From NCBI RefSeq assembly GCF_018446385.1, contig NC_055997.1, positions 45,884,254 to 45,948,253 of the forward strand: a DNA stretch of 64,000 nt, given 5' to 3'. The notes below the pieces were generated by a model. That model was not told the DNA's origin. It ran no database searches and saw only the letters and a program-made list of their open reading frames with translations. Below, piece by piece: positions 1-12,060 of the stretch (positions are counted from its first letter, which is position 1; every line of letters starts with the position of its first letter). The position numbers were made by a program, and so were the translations under genes. The DNA comes from Zingiber officinale. Its lineage: Eukaryota; Streptophyta; Magnoliopsida; Zingiberales; Zingiberaceae.

Positions 1-686
1 TCGTGACCATGAACTCTGAGCTTCAGAAGAAACATGAGTTAGTGGGCGCTTACGATAAGGTTGAACATCTTCGTCAACTATATCAAGGACAAGCGCGGCA
101 TGAGAGATTTGAGATCTCAAGGGCACTATTTTAGTGCAAGATGTCAGATGGGGCTCCCGTAGGCCCATATGTACCCAAAATGATTGGGTACATAGAAAAC
201 CTACAGAGGCTGGGATTCCCGCTTGGCTAAGAGCTGGCCACTGACCTAATCTTGCAATCCTTGCCAGATAGCTATAGTCAGTTCGTTCTAAACTACAATA
301 TGAATGAAATTGACAACCCACTGCCCGAGCTGCTTAGCATGTCAAGAACTACTGAGCTAAACCTTAAGAAGGCAAAGCCCCACTCTGTTCTGATGGTTCA
401 GAAACACAAGGGCAAGGGCAAGCCCAAAGGCAACAGAAAGTCCCAAGCCAAGGGCAAAGGCAAGGCACTGAATCCTAAAGGAGGAGTCGCCAAGGATGCT
501 ACCTGCTTCCACTACGGTCAGACCGGGCACTGGAAGAGGAACTGCAAGGTGTACCTGGAAGATTTTAAGAAGAAGCGAAGTGAGACTTCCACTTCAGGTA
601 TATATGTTATAGAAGTCAATCTATCTATTTCTTTATCATGGATATTAGATACCGGAAGTGCATCTCACATTTGTACTAATGTGTAG
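1..686 (+). pseudogene. A1 gag (copia nucleocapsid region), broken
   Basis: This is the C-terminal half of a copia gag. The open segment 252-686 holds a Lys/Gly-rich linker (about residues 48-75) and then a zinc knuckle whose second cysteine is tyrosine (C-F-H-Y then G-H and C, near nt 507-548), so metal binding is probably lost. The reading continues directly into the protease motif D-T-G-S-A-S-H near 648, as in copia polyproteins, and stops at a TAG at 684. Upstream, 1-251 is gag in a frame with stops. The same region exists on the minus strand at 8838-9713 with an intact CCHC, which supports the damage call. Confidence 0.8.
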
Positions 687-2541
687 GCGCTGAGAAATAG
701 CAGGGCATTGGCAAAGGGCGAGGTGGACCTACGCGTAGGCAATGGAGCATGGGTTGTTGCTATTGCTGTAGGGACTTATCATCTATCTCTGCCCTCTGGG
801 CTTGTATTAGAATTAGATGAATGTTGTTATGTGCCTGCATTAACTAAGAACATAATTTCAGTTTCTTATTTGGACAAGAAAGGTTTCTCTTTTATTATAA
901 AGGACAAATGTTATTCTGTTTATTTAAAAGATATGTTTAATTGTAGTGCACCTCTGATGAACGGATTCTACATTCTAGATCTTGAAAGCCCTATCTATAA
1001 CATAAATACCAAGAGGTTCAAGTCAAATGACCTGAACCAAACCTATCTCTGGCACTGTCGCTTAGGTCATATAAATGACAAGCGCTTATCCCAGCTCCAT
1101 AAGGATGGTTTGCTGGACTCATTTGATTTTGAATCTTATGAAACGTGCGAGTCATGCCTACTAGGCAAGATGACCAAGACTCCCTTTAGTGGGCACAGCG
1201 AAAGAGCGACTGATTTGTTAGGACTCATACATAGTGATGTATGTGGCTCTTTCATTATCGCTGTAAGAGGCGGTTATAGGTACTTCATCACATTTACTGA
1301 TGACTTCAGTAGATATGGTTATGTGTACTTGATGACACATATGTCAGAATCCTTTGAAAAGTTCAAAGAAGAACCAGCTTGGCAAGAGTATTAAGATACT
1401 TCGATTAGATCGAGGTGGAGAATACCTTAGCCATGAGTTTCGTGACTACCTAGCTGAGTGTGGGATTCTATCCCAACTCACTCCTCCTGGAACACCACAG
1501 TGGAATGGTGTATCCGAAAGGAGGAATCGTACCCTATTAGATATGGTACGATCTATAATGAGTCACACAGATCTTCCGTCATACCTTTGGGGCTATGCTC
1601 TAGACACGGCAGCTTTTATACTCAACTAAGTTCCATCCAAGGCCGTGATAAAGACACCATATAGGATATGGACTGGGAGAGATGCCCAGGTGTCTTTCAT
1701 GAGGATTTGGGGTTGTGAGGCTTATGTTCGACGTCAAGTCTCAGACAAGTTAGGACCCAAATGCGACAAGTGCTACTTTATTGGATCTCCCAAGGAAACT
1801 AAGGGATATTATTTCTACATTCCCAGTCAGCACAAGGTAGTTGTAGCAAAGACTGGGGTCTTTCTAGAAAGGGACTTTGTTTCTAGAAAGACTAGTGGGA
1901 GCACGTTCGATCTTGAAGAAGTTCAAGATTCGAACAATAGCACTGAAGCCTCGATGGAAGTTGAACTGGAACCACAAAGTGTTGTGGATTATGTTGTTCC
2001 ACAAGGAGTTGAGGAACAACAACCAGTTCAAGTAGACATACCTCTTCGCAGGTCTGATAGGATACGTCGTCAGCTTGAAAGATACTCATTTCTCTTGTCT
2101 GACCATGATGACGTTGTGCTCATAGATGATGAGCCTACCACCTATCAGGAAGCTGTGATGAGACCAAATTCCGAGAAATGGTTAGAGGCCAAGAGATTCG
2201 AAATAGAATCCATGTACACCAACCAAGTATGGACTTTGGTTGATCCACCTGAAGGGGTAAAACCCATTGGGTGTAAGTGGGTCTTTAAGAGAAAGACTGA
2301 CATGGATGGACTTATCTATAAGGATCGCTTGGTAGCTAAAGGTTTCAAGCAGATTCATGGTATTGACTATGATGAAACCATTTCACTAGTAGCGATGTTT
2401 AAGTCCATTCGGATCATGCTTGCTATTACAGCATACCATGACTATGAGATATGGCAGATGGATGTCAAAACCATGTTTCTGAATCGAAACTTACTCGAGG
2501 ATGTGTACATGACACAACCTGAGGGTTTTGTAGATCCATAG
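687..2541 (+). pseudogene. A1 protease-integrase-RT N-terminal region
   Basis: Copia pol, first part. The segment 708-1394 carries the rest of protease, then the integrase zinc-binding HHCC region (H at L-W-H, G-H-I-N, C-E-S-C, about 1045-1160) and the first catalytic aspartates (I-H-S-D near 1228, T-D-D-F-S near 1297). A frameshift at 1354-1394 moves the reading into 1354-1629, which has G-G-E-Y and the glutamate context N-G-V-S-E-R-R-N. A stop at 1627 follows. The segment 1645-2541 carries the integrase tail and the start of reverse transcriptase (W-V-F-K-R-K, Q-M-D-V-K-T). Transcription would come from the off-window 5' LTR. Confidence 0.85.
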
Positions 2542-3705
2542 CATACTAGCAGAGTATGCAAGCTGCATAGGTCCATTTATGGACTAAAGCAAGCTTCTCG
2601 GAGCTAGAATCTTTGATTCGATGATGCAATCAAATAGTTTAGTTTCATCAAGAATGAAGATGAGCCTTGTGTCTACAAGAAGGTTGTAGGGGATATAGTT
2701 GTCTTCCTCATATTGTATGTGGATGACATACTACTCATTGGGAAGGACATCCCTATGCTTCAATCTGTCAAGACCTGGCTAGGGAGTTGCTTCTCAATGA
2801 AGGACTTAGGTGAGGCATCCCGCATTCTAGGGATACAGATCTATAGAGATAGATCTAAGAGATTGCTTGGCCTAAGTCAGAGTACATATATTGACAAGGT
2901 ACTCCTTCAGTTTGCCATGCAGAACTCCAAGAAGGGATTTATGCCGATATCACATGGCGTGAGTCTTTCGAAGACTCAAGGTCCCTCTTCTAGAGAGGTG
3001 AGAGACCGCATTGCTCAGATCCCTTATGCCTCAGCCATAGGATCGATCATGTACGCCATGCTATGTACTCGACCTGATGTCTCGTATGCTTTGAGCATGA
3101 CGAGCAGATACCAGTCAGATCCAAGTGAAAGTCACTGGATAGCGGTCAAGAATATTCTTAAGTACTTAAGAAGGACTAAAGAATATTTCTTGATATATGG
3201 AGGCAATGACGAGCTAGCTGTAAAGGGTTATAGTGATGCCAGCTTCCAGACCGATCAGGATGATTATCGATCGCAGTTAGGGTTCGTATTTTGCATAAAT
3301 GGTGGTGCTGTGAGCTGGAAGAGTTCAAAGCAAGACACAGTAGCAGATTCCACGACAGAGGCCGAGTACATTACTGCATCAGAGGCAGCAAAGGAGGTAG
3401 TTTGGATCTGCAAGTTCATCACTAAACTTGGGGTGGTTCCCAGTATCGCTGACCCTATTGAGCTCTATTGTGACAACAATGGAGCTATAGCACAGGCGAA
3501 GGAACCTTGCTCACACCAGCGGACCAAACACATACTACGGCGCGTCCATCTTATTCGAGAGGTTATTGAGAGAGGAGATGTGAAGATTTGCAAAGTACCT
3601 ACAGAGGCTAACATCACAGATCCCTTGACCAAGGCTTTGGCACAGAGGAAGCATGATGGTCACACTAGGTCATTGGGCCTTAGAGCCTACACTGATTGGC
3701 ACTAG
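2542..3705 (+). pseudogene. A1 reverse transcriptase C-terminus and RNase H
   Basis: The end of copia pol. Stops near 2539 and 2605 break the link to the upstream RT part. The long open segment 2713-3705 starts at the catalytic box Y-V-D-D (2716). It continues through the RT thumb and connection and ends in RNase H, with S-D-A-S near 3235, the T-E-A-E-Y box near 3355 and the terminal D-P-L-T-K-A-L typical of copia. The stop TAG at 3703 is 14 bp before the LTR, so the 3' end of pol is intact. Active-site residues are present, but upstream stops make the polyprotein non-functional. Confidence 0.88.
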
Positions 3706-3719
3706 TGCTAGTGGAAGCT
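3706..3719 (+). promoter_or_regulatory. Polypurine tract of A1
   Basis: A purine-rich stretch (GTGGAAGCT at its end) immediately precedes the LTR start TGTTAG. It would prime plus-strand DNA synthesis. In A2 the matching site reads GTGGGAGAT, so this copy looks mutated. Confidence 0.6.
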
Positions 3720-5555
3720 TGTTAGTTAGAGCCCTAGAGCCAATCATTTGATGATTGTATTATGGACTTGTTGTAACATATTCTTATATAAATAAAGACA
3801 AGTGTTTTGGTTATTATACTTACTTGTATTGGTGCCCAATAAACTAAGTATAATAGCGTCCTTGAGTAGAAGGTTCTCACCTACATCAATCGGTTAGTTG
3901 AACCGATAGTGAGATGATATAGGGAACACTACTCTTAATCATTCCTAGTCGAGTATTAACATTCAGGGGCAACGTTAATGCAATAACACTAGCATGTAGG
4001 TCAGCTCGATGACTTGATCTCACAAGTCATGGATATAAAGATATCAAGTTAACACATGGGTATGCATTAGAGAATGTATACTGAATGACCCACCATGAGA
4101 AAGTATCATGAATCGTTATATGAGTGTCATATACTTTCTCATGTGGCTATTAGTATGACTACTAGTCCTTAGACCTGAAGTCACCATGGTTCCCTACATA
4201 AGGAGTTATATACTTTGATTTCATCAAACGTCACCCGTAACCGGGTGGACTATAAAGGCGATTACTGGGTATGTAACGAATTATGCAGAGGGATGTGAGT
4301 GATGTAGATGAGATCTATCCCTCCTATATGACGGGAGCGACATCGATATTCTTGATAGAGTGAGACCACGAAGTGCATGGTCATGCCCAAATGAGTCAAT
4401 ATGAGATATTGAGCTCATTTGATTTAGTGAGTCTACATGGAGTTCAAGATTTAGTTTGATCAGAGGATGACATGGTCTATGCCTCACATTGATCAATCTA
4501 GATGTCTTGGATAGAAGGACACTTGTCATATATTGTGAGGAGTCACAATTAGTAGTCACAAGGTGATGTTGGATCTCAACATTCTTGTAACTTGGGTAGT
4601 AATGATGTGTTGCTAGATACCGCTCATTACTTATGCCCTTAAATGGGTTTAGGGGCATTGCCAACATTACAAGAACCTATAGGGTCATACACTAAGGACA
4701 ATTAGATGGAGATTAGGTTCATATGATGAACCAAGAGGATTAGATTCATTTGATGAATCAAATTGGATTAAGAGTAATCCTAATTGGGCTAATTGAGTTG
4801 GACTCAAGTTGATTCATATGTTCAATGAGTCTAATTTAGATTATGACTCATTGAATCAATTTAATTAAATGAATTAGATTCATTATATTAAATTGGCTTG
4901 AATTAAATGGTTGGATTAGATCAACCATGAGAGAGATTAAGTCAAGTTTGACTTGACTTGGGAGGAAGATGAAGAGTCAAGTTTGACTTAACTTTATGCC
5001 ACCTCATTGGTGAGTTGGCATTGAGTGGACCAATGATGATGCTCCATATCATCATGGTTGCTTAAGTGGGATGCCACCTCATGGGAGTTACCAAGAGTTG
5101 TGACACTTGGCATTCCATGGGAGTTACACATGCTCTTAATGTGGCCGGCCACATGAATGGGTGGAATAAGTTTCATTTTGTGAATTATTCTCATTCATTC
5201 CATCATCTTCTTCCTTGCTCCATTTTCTTCTCTCCCTCTCCTCATCTTGCCGAACCTAACTAAGGTGCTAGCACACTTTAGTTTGGTGATCTCCTTCTTG
5301 TGTTCGTGTGGATACTTCTAGAGGGTTGTCTACTTTGGCAACCTTGAGATCCGGCACCATTGGACGAGCGGGATTCGCGTAGGGCGCGCATCAAGGGTAT
5401 ATTTTTTGTTTCTCTTTGTCGATCTACTGTAGATTAAGGTTTAGAAACTCGTACTCGTATTTTACTTTATTTTTCTTTGCACGGATCCGGTGGCTGGGGC
5501 TTTCAGAGTTTCCGCGAAGCGAAAACGCGATTTTCACGGCCCGAAAAATCCAACA
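3720..5555 (+). repeat. 3' LTR of A1 (family A, 1836 bp)
   Basis: It starts TGTTAGTTAGAGCCC right after the polypurine tract and ends in CCGAAAAATCCAACA. Recognisable copies lie at 5556-6303 (-), 18385-20207 (-), 20208-21755 (-) and 62108-64000 (+). No GC-rich palindrome cluster of the kind in elements B, D and E is seen. Short open frames inside it, read on either strand, recur only because the LTR recurs and are not genes. Confidence 0.9.
4094..4143. repeat. 13-bp inverted repeat (hairpin) in family A LTR
   Basis: CATGAGAAAGTAT at 4094-4106 is perfectly inverted as ATACTTTCTCATG at 4131-4143, with a 24-bp loop. The arms recur in the other family A LTRs (for example 5877-5926 and 62482-62532), so the structure is kept despite sequence decay. 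Confidence 0.75.
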
Positions 5556-6303
5556 TAGACCGTGTCATCCTCTACTCATTCTAAATCTTGAACTCCAAGT
5601 AGACTCACTCAATCAAATGAGCTCAACATCTCATATTGACTCATTTGGGTATGGCCATGCACTTAGTGGTCTCACTCTATCAAGAATATCGATGTCTCTC
5701 CCGTCATATAGGAGGGATGATCCCATCTACATCACTCACATCCCTCCACATAATTTGTTACATACCCAGTAATCGCCCAGTTATGGGTGACGTTTGACGA
5801 AGCCAAAGTACGTAACTCCTTATGTAGGGAACCATGGTGACTTCAGGTCCAAGAACTAGTAGTCATACTAATAACCACATGAGAAAGTATATGATACTCA
5901 TATAAAGATCCATGATACTTTCTCATGGCGGGTCATTTAGTTTACATTCTCCAATGCATACCCATGTGTCAACTTGATATCTCCATATCCATGACTTGTG
6001 AGATCAAGTCATCGAGTTGACCTACATGCTATTCTCGTCGCATTAACATTCTCCCTGAATGTTAATACTCGACTAGGAATGATTAAGAGTAGTGTTCCCT
6101 ATATCATCTCACTATCGATTCAACCAATCGATTAATATAGGTAAGATCCTTCTACTCAAGGACGCTATTATACTTAGTTATTTGGCACCAATACAAGTAA
6201 GTATAATAATTAAAAACAAATGTCTTTATTTATATACAAGAATATGATACAACGAGTTCAAACAACGATCATCAAATGATTGGCTCTAGGGCTCTAACTA
6301 ACA
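5556..6303 (-). repeat. 3' LTR fragment of A2
   Basis: The start of the LTR (TGTTAGTTAGAGCC on the minus strand at 6303) down to a cut at 5556. It lacks about 1.06 kb present in the 5' LTR at 18385-19440. The cut lies exactly at the 3' end of A1, so the missing part probably continues left of A1 outside the window. Confidence 0.85.
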
Positions 6304-6314
6304 ATCTCCCACTA
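6304..6314 (-). promoter_or_regulatory. Polypurine tract of A2
   Basis: On the minus strand GTGGGAGAT directly precedes the LTR start TGTTAG. It sits just after the end of RNase H, as expected for a plus-strand primer. Confidence 0.65.
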
Positions 6315-6317
6315 GCA

Positions 6318-7931
6318 CTAGTACCAATCAGTGTAGGCTCTAAGGCCTAATGACCTAGTGTGACCATCATGCTTCCTCTGTGCCAAAGCCTTGGTCAAGG
6401 GATCTGTGATGTTAGCCTCTGTGGGTACTCTGCAAATCTTCACATCTCCTCTCTCGATAATCTCTCGAATGAGATGGAAGCGCCGTAGTATGTGTTTGGT
6501 CCGCTGGTGTGAGCGAGGTTCCTTAGCCTGTGCTATTGCTCCGTTGTTGTCACAATAGAGCTCTATGGGGTCAGCTATGCTAGGAAACACCCCAAGCTCA
6601 GTGATGGACTTGCGGATCCAAATTGCCTCCTTTGCTGCCTCTGATGCAGTAATATACTCGGCCTCTGTTGTAGAATCAGCGACTGTGTCCTGCTTCGAAG
6701 TCTTCCAGCTCATAGCACCACCATTAATGCAAAACACGAACCCTGACTGCGATCGATAATCATCCTGGTCGGTCTGGAAGCTAGCATCACTGTAACCCTT
6801 TACAGCTAGCTCGTCATCGCCTCCTTATATCAAGAAATATTCTTTAGTCCTTCTTAAGTACTTAAGAATATTCTTGATCGCTATCCAGTGACTTTCACCT
6901 GGGTCTGACTGGTATCTGCTCATCATGCTCAAAGCATACGAGACGTCAGGACAAGTACATAGCATGACATACATGATAGATCCTATGGCTGAGGCATAAG
7001 GGATCTGATCCATGCGGTCTCTCTCCTCTCTAAAAGAGGGACCTTGAGTCTTCGAAAGACTCACACCATGTGACATCGACAGAAATCCCTTCTTGGAGTT
7101 TTGCATGGCAAACCGTAGGAGTACCTTGTCAATATATGTACTCTGACTTAGGCCAAGCAACCTCTTAGATCTATCTCTATAGATCTGTATGCCTAGAATG
7201 CCGGATGCTTCACCTAAGTCCTTCATTGAGAAACAAGTCCCTAGCCAAGTCTTGACAGACTGTAGCAAAAGGATGTTTTTTCCAATGAGTAGTATGTTAT
7301 CCACATACAATATGAGGAAGACAACTATGTCCCCTACAACCTTCTTGCAGACACAAGATTCATCTTTATTCTTGATGAAACCAAACTATTTGATTGCATC
7401 ATCAAATCGAATATTCTAGCTCCGAGAAGCTTGCTTTAGTCCATAAATGGACCTATGCAGCTTGCATACTCTGCCAGTATGCTGTGGATCTATAAAACCC
7501 TCAGGTTGTGTCATGTACACATCCTCAAGCAGGTTTCCATTCAGAAACGCGGTTTTGACATCCATCTGCCATATCTCATAGTCATGGTATGCTGCAATAG
7601 CAAGCATAATCCGAATGAACTTAAACATCGCTACTGGAGAAAAGGTTTCATCATAGTCAATACCATGAATTTGCTTGAAACCTTTAGCTACCAAGCGACC
7701 CTTATGAATAAGTCCATCCATGTTAGTCTTTCTCTTAAAGATCCACTTACACCCAATGGGTTTTACCCCTTTAGGTGGATCAACCAAATGCCATACTTGG
7801 TTGGTGTACATGGACTCCATCTCGGATCTCATGGCCTCTAGCCATTTCTCAAAATCTGGTCTCATCACAACTTCCTGATAGGTGGTGGGCTCATCATCCT
7901 CTATGAGCACAACGTCATCATGGTCAGACAA
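6318..7931 (-). pseudogene. A2 reverse transcriptase and RNase H
   Basis: Three open pieces (7931-7416, 7310-6825, 6737-6318) cover copia RT and RNase H. The first has W-I-F-K-R-K and Q-M-D-V-K-T-A-F-L-N-G. The second begins with the catalytic box as Y-V-D-N, so the second aspartate is lost. The third has S-W-K-T-S-K-Q-D-T-V-A-D and the T-E-A-E-Y box and ends in D-P-L-T-K-A-L. Stops separate the pieces. It aligns collinearly with 2100-3705 on the plus strand. The YVDN change alone would be expected to abolish polymerisation. Confidence 0.87.
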
Positions 7932-8021
7932 GAGAAATGAGTATCTCTCAGGCTGACGACGTACCCTATCAGACCTGGGAAGAGGTATGTCTACTTGAAC
8001 TGGCTGTTGTTCCTCAACTCC

Positions 8022-8830
8022 TTATGGAACAACATCATCCACAACACTTTGTGGTTCCAGTTCAACTTCCATCGAGGCTTCAGTGCTATTGTTCGCATCT
8101 TGAACTTCTTCAAGATCGAACGTACTCCCACTAGTCTTTCTAGAAACAAAATCCCTTTCTAGAAATACCCCAGTCACCTTGTGTTGACTGGGAATGTTGA
8201 AGTAATATCCCTTAGTTTCCTTGGGATATCCGATAAAATAGCACTCGTCGGATTTGGGTCCTAGTTTGTCTGAGACTTGACGTCTAATGTAAGCCTCACA
8301 ACCCCAAATCCTCATAAAAGACACCTGGGCATCTCTCCCAGTCCATATCCTATATGGTGTCTTTATTACAGCCTTGGATGGAACTCGGTTGAGTATAAAG
8401 GATGTCGTGTCTACCTAAGCGACAATGTCAAAGATAGGTTTGGTTCATGTCATTTGACTTGAACCTCTTGGTATTTATGTTATAGATAGGGCTCTCAAGG
8501 TCTAGAATATAGAGTCCGTTCATTAGAGGTGCACTACAATAGAACATATCATTTAAACAAACTGAACAACATTTGTTCTTTATTATAAATGAAAACCCTT
8601 TCTTGTCCAAACAAGAAACTGATATAATGTTCTTAGTCAAAGCAGGCACATAACAACAATCATCCAACTCTAATACAAGCCAGAGGGCAAAGATAGAAAA
8701 TAAGTCCCTACAGCAACAACAACAACCCGTGCTCCATTGCCTACGCGTAGGTCCACCTCGCCCTTCGTCAATGCCCTGCTATTTCTCAGCGCCTGCACAT
8801 TAGTACAAATGTGAGAAGCACATCCGGTAT
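8022..8830 (-). pseudogene. A2 protease/integrase remnant with core deletion
   Basis: The piece 8667-8428 holds the region between protease and integrase and ends at N-Q-T-Y-L, just before the integrase HHCC region. The next piece, 8324-8022, is already the integrase tail (M-R-I-W-G-C-E-A-Y). Compared with A1, sequence equal to about 1069-1601 is missing between them. The HHCC histidines and cysteines and all three catalytic acidic residues are therefore deleted. The junction reads through C-T-T-A-G-G-T followed by A-G-A-C-A-C-G near 8400-8410. A2 could not integrate by its own means. Confidence 0.8.
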
Positions 8831-8837
8831 CTAATAC

Positions 8838-9713
8838 TCATGATGAAGAAATAGATAGATTGACTTCTATAATATATATACCTGAAGTGGAAGTCTCACT
8901 TCTCTTCTTCTTAAGATCTTCCAGGTAGACTTTGCAGTTCCTCTTCCAGTGCCCGGTCTGACCGCAGTGGAAGCAGGTAGCATCCTTGGCGACCCCTCCT
9001 TTAGGCTTCAGTGCCTTGCCTTTGCCCTTGGCTTTGGACTTTCCCTTGCCTTTAGGCTTGCCCTTGCCCTTGTGTTTCTGAACCATCAGAATAGAGTTGG
9101 GCTTAACCTTCTTAAGGTTGAGCTCAGCAGTTCGTAACATACTAAGCAATTCGGGCAGTGGCTTGTCAATTTCGTTCATGTTGTAGTTCATGACAAATTG
9201 ACTGTAGCTCTCTAGCAAAGACTACAAGATCAGGTCAGTGGCCATCTCTTGGCCAAGTGGGAATCCCAACCTCTGTAGATTCTCTATGTACCCAATCATC
9301 TAGAGTACATATGGACCTACGGGAGCCCCATCTGACATCTTATACTGAAATAGTTCTCTTGAGATCTCAAATCTCTCGTGCCGAGCTTGTCCTTGATATA
9401 GTTGACGAAGATGTTCAACTATATCATAAGCACCCATTAACTCATGAAGCTTCTGAAGCTCAGAGTTCATGGTCGCGAGCATTAGACATGATACATCTAA
9501 TGCGTCATCTTGATGCTTCTTGTAAGCATCTTTGTCTACTCGTGTGGCATTGGCAGGAGGAGCCTCCAGAATGGGCTGCTCTAGAACGTGCAGTTTACAT
9601 TCTTGGGTGAGAACTATTCTTAGATTCCTGTACCGGTCCAGGAAATTTACTCCGTTGAGCTTGTCCTTGTCAAGGACAGAACGCCGAGAGAAGGTGTTCG
9701 TGTTTGACGTCAT
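8838..9713 (-). pseudogene. A2 gag (copia capsid/nucleocapsid)
   Basis: Starts at an ATG at 9713 with the N-terminal signature T-N-T-F-S-R-R-S-V-L-D-K-D-K-L-N-G, typical of copia gag that selects a genome and packages it in virus-like particles. The first piece runs 9713-9300, a frame break follows, and 9218-8838 carries the Lys/Gly-rich linker and an intact CCHC knuckle (C-F-H-C then G-H and C, near 8950). An untranslated leader lies upstream. About 290 codons in total, the usual size for this gag type. Confidence 0.82.
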
Positions 9714-10432
9714 AGTAATCTACAACAGAAAAAAATAAAGAAAAATAAATATCATATTCCAATTAATCATCTAATTAGGCCTTTAATTAAATGATGCTCC
9801 CACTAATTTCTATAATTCATGTGGGACAAGATCCACATCATACTATGCCCTGAGTTAACTTTGGCTAAAAAGCCCAAGACTTAGCATGATCGATAGGTAA
9901 CTAATTACCAATTACATCTCTATGCAAATCTTTGTTTATAGGATCAAGATCCGCATTTATATTAAAACTCGAGTTAGCTTTGGCTAATACGCCCAAGAGT
10001 TAATATAAATGTGATTTTGTCCTATCTTCCAACTATTGGATAAATGCCTATAGTTAAACTTGATTTAACTAGTTATACTCAATCTAATTGAGTTTTACTC
10101 ACCCATGCGTTGATAGGCGGGACCAAGATTGTCCCTCCATACCCTACTAAGATAATATGTGTTGCTCTGCTTTGGCAGATTCAACAACAACATGTGATCG
10201 AGGTAGTGATAGATATCACGGCATGGTAGGCATTACGAGTTGTCGCGATTGAGATCTAATCTAATCGATGAGGTGTATCATATACTCGATTTAGATCTAA
10301 TCTAATCGTTAGGGCGCATCATGTACGCGATTTAGATCTAATCTAATCGTCGAAGTGTATCATATACGTGATTGATCGAATCAAATCGTTAAGGGGCTAA
10401 TTAATTACTTATTCTAGCATGCATCACATATA
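9714..10432 (-). other. A2 leader, 3' part; 41-bp tandem repeats
   Basis: No coding signal. This is the untranslated leader between primer site and gag, interrupted at 10433 by element B. At about 10245-10400 a unit with G-A-T-C-T-A-A-T-C-T-A-A-T-C-G repeats about 3.5 times with a 40-41 bp period (10253, 10293, 10334). The leader continues at 17571. Confidence 0.6.
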
Positions 10433-10972
10433 TGTTAGGATCCTTTGTACGGCTAGAGAGGGGGGGTGTGAATAGCCGCCCCCAATCGATCGTTTCTTTC
10501 TACAATGTCGAGTTAGCGCAGCGGAAATAAAACAATAGAAGCGACAAAGAAAGAAATCAAACCTCAAACTCGATGGATGTAACGAGGTTCGGAGATGAAC
10601 TCCTACTCCTCGGCGTGTCCGTGAGGTGGACGAGCCCTATCAATCCGTCGGTGGATGAGTCCCCGGAGAACCGGCTAATAATATACTCCTTGTGGGTGGA
10701 GAAACCTCACCACAAAGTCTCTTGCAACAGCAAGATAAGTGTACAAGAAATACAGCAAGAAGCAAGAGCAATATGAATGTAAAAACAAACGCTAGCTTGC
10801 CTTCGACTGGTTTCCGTTGACGAAGCAGCAACTTCACGGAAGAGCGAGCAGCAGCAGCTGACCCAGTCGTAGAATGAAACTCACGCGAAGCTTCAGAGGA
10901 GCTCAACAAAGCTCAAGCACGCAGAGCAGAAGAGAGAAGAGTTATCGCGCGGCGACCGACCCTTTTATACTG

Positions 10973-10979
10973 CGAAGGC
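10973..10979 (-). promoter_or_regulatory. TATA box, element B 3' LTR
   Basis: TATAAAA on the minus strand, about 50 bp downstream of the GATCGGTC/GACCGATC palindrome cluster. The equivalent site in the 5' LTR is at 16268-16274. Confidence 0.65.
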
Positions 10980-11024
10980 GGCAAGAAACTACGAAGAAAT
11001 CTGGCGTTGCGGCGCGGCTGGTAC

Positions 11025-11360
11025 TGAATCGGTCGGGGACGATCGGGACCTATTCGATCGGTCCCGGACCGATCAGCTTTCTTCCGACGCCCACCTTCGC
11101 GGGTTACGATCGGTGCGTGGACCGATCGAGCCCGGATCGGTCCACGACCGATCCCAACCCTGCTTTCTCGGCGACATTGTCTCGATCGGTCCCCCGATCG
11201 GGACGTAACTTTGATCGATGTGGACGATCGGCTGCCTCTCTTTGCCTCTGTTACTGGCGATCGGTCACCGATCGATGGCAACGAAACTTGACCGATGTCG
11301 ATGGTCACCGGACCGATCGAGCAAACAAATATCCTGGATCGGTCGGTGACCGATCCAGTG
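11025..11360. repeat. GATCGGTC/GACCGATC palindrome cluster (B, 3' LTR)
   Basis: More than ten copies of GATCGGTC or its complement GACCGATC, often paired head to head a few bases apart (for example at 11030-11075 and 11105-11155). They lie just upstream of the TATA box in transcription direction. Confidence 0.85.
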
Positions 11361-11559
11361 GGTTTGGCCCAAACCAAGTCCCAAGACTTCAAACCAATAT
11401 CCGGTCAACCTTGACCTATTGGTACTTCATCCCTAGCATCGGTCACTCCTTGACCTGCTAGAACTCCCCGCCAAGTGTCCGGTCAATCCCTTTGACCTAC
11501 TTGGACTTTCCTCAACACGGATGTCCGATCATCCATCCATCTGGATTTTCCTGCACGGC

Positions 11560-12060
11560 TTCACTTACGGGACTTTCACCGCTTCACTCACCGAGATTTC
11601 CACCGCCTAACATCCCGTTAGGACTTTCCCCTTGGCTTCACTCACGGGACTTTCACAGCTTCACTCACCAGGACTTTCCCTTTCACCTAGCTTCACTCAC
11701 TAGGATTTTCACTGGCACTCACCGTGATTTCCACCTAGCTTCACTCACTAGGGTTTTCACCTGGCTTCACTCACCAGGACTTTCTCCAACTGCCTGGCTT
11801 CACTCACCAGGACTTTCCGACTGCCTGGCTTCACTCACCAGGACTTTCTCCCGTGCCAAACTCCCTGTTTGGACTTTCCCCGTGCCAAGTCTCCATACTT
11901 GGACTTTCCGCGTGCCAAGCTACCTGCTTGGACTTTTCCCCGTGCCAAGTCTCCGTACTTGGACTTTTCCAGTGCCAAGTCTCCATACTTGGACTTTTCG
12001 CGTGCCAAGCTCCCTGCTTGGACTTTTCCGTTTGCCAAGTCTCCATACTTGGACTTTTCA
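11560..12060. repeat. Short tandem repeats in B 3' LTR (U3)
   Basis: Two arrays lie next to each other: units around GCTTCACTCAC(C)AGGACTTT (about 11570-11850) and units around GTGCCAAGTCTCCATACTTGG (about 11850-12060, roughly 30-bp period). The overlapping open frames on both strands across 11490-12100 come from this repetition and are not genes. Confidence 0.85.

Larger units (their letters stand above)
1..5555 (+). mobile_element. Ty1/copia element A1, 5'-truncated by window edge
   Basis: The element runs on the plus strand from inside gag, through protease, integrase, reverse transcriptase and RNase H in the copia order, to a polypurine tract and a 3' LTR ending at 5555. The 5' LTR and gag start lie left of the window. 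Several in-frame stops and frameshifts make it inactive. At its right end it abuts the interior of an oppositely oriented LTR of the same family. The simplest explanation is that A1 inserted into the 3' LTR of A2; a 5-bp duplication TAGAC (5556-5560) would then be expected left of the window. Confidence 0.85.

Noticed and set aside
3780..3800. TATATAAATAAAG near the start of the family A LTR as a promoter
   Set aside because: It lies within 80 bp of the LTR start, where U3 should be upstream of the promoter, so it is not a convincing LTR promoter. It is left unassigned.
10573..11461. Short frames rich in D-R-S or R-S-I in the B LTR
   Set aside because: Made by the GATCGGTC palindromes; the same peptides appear in all frames. 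Not coding.
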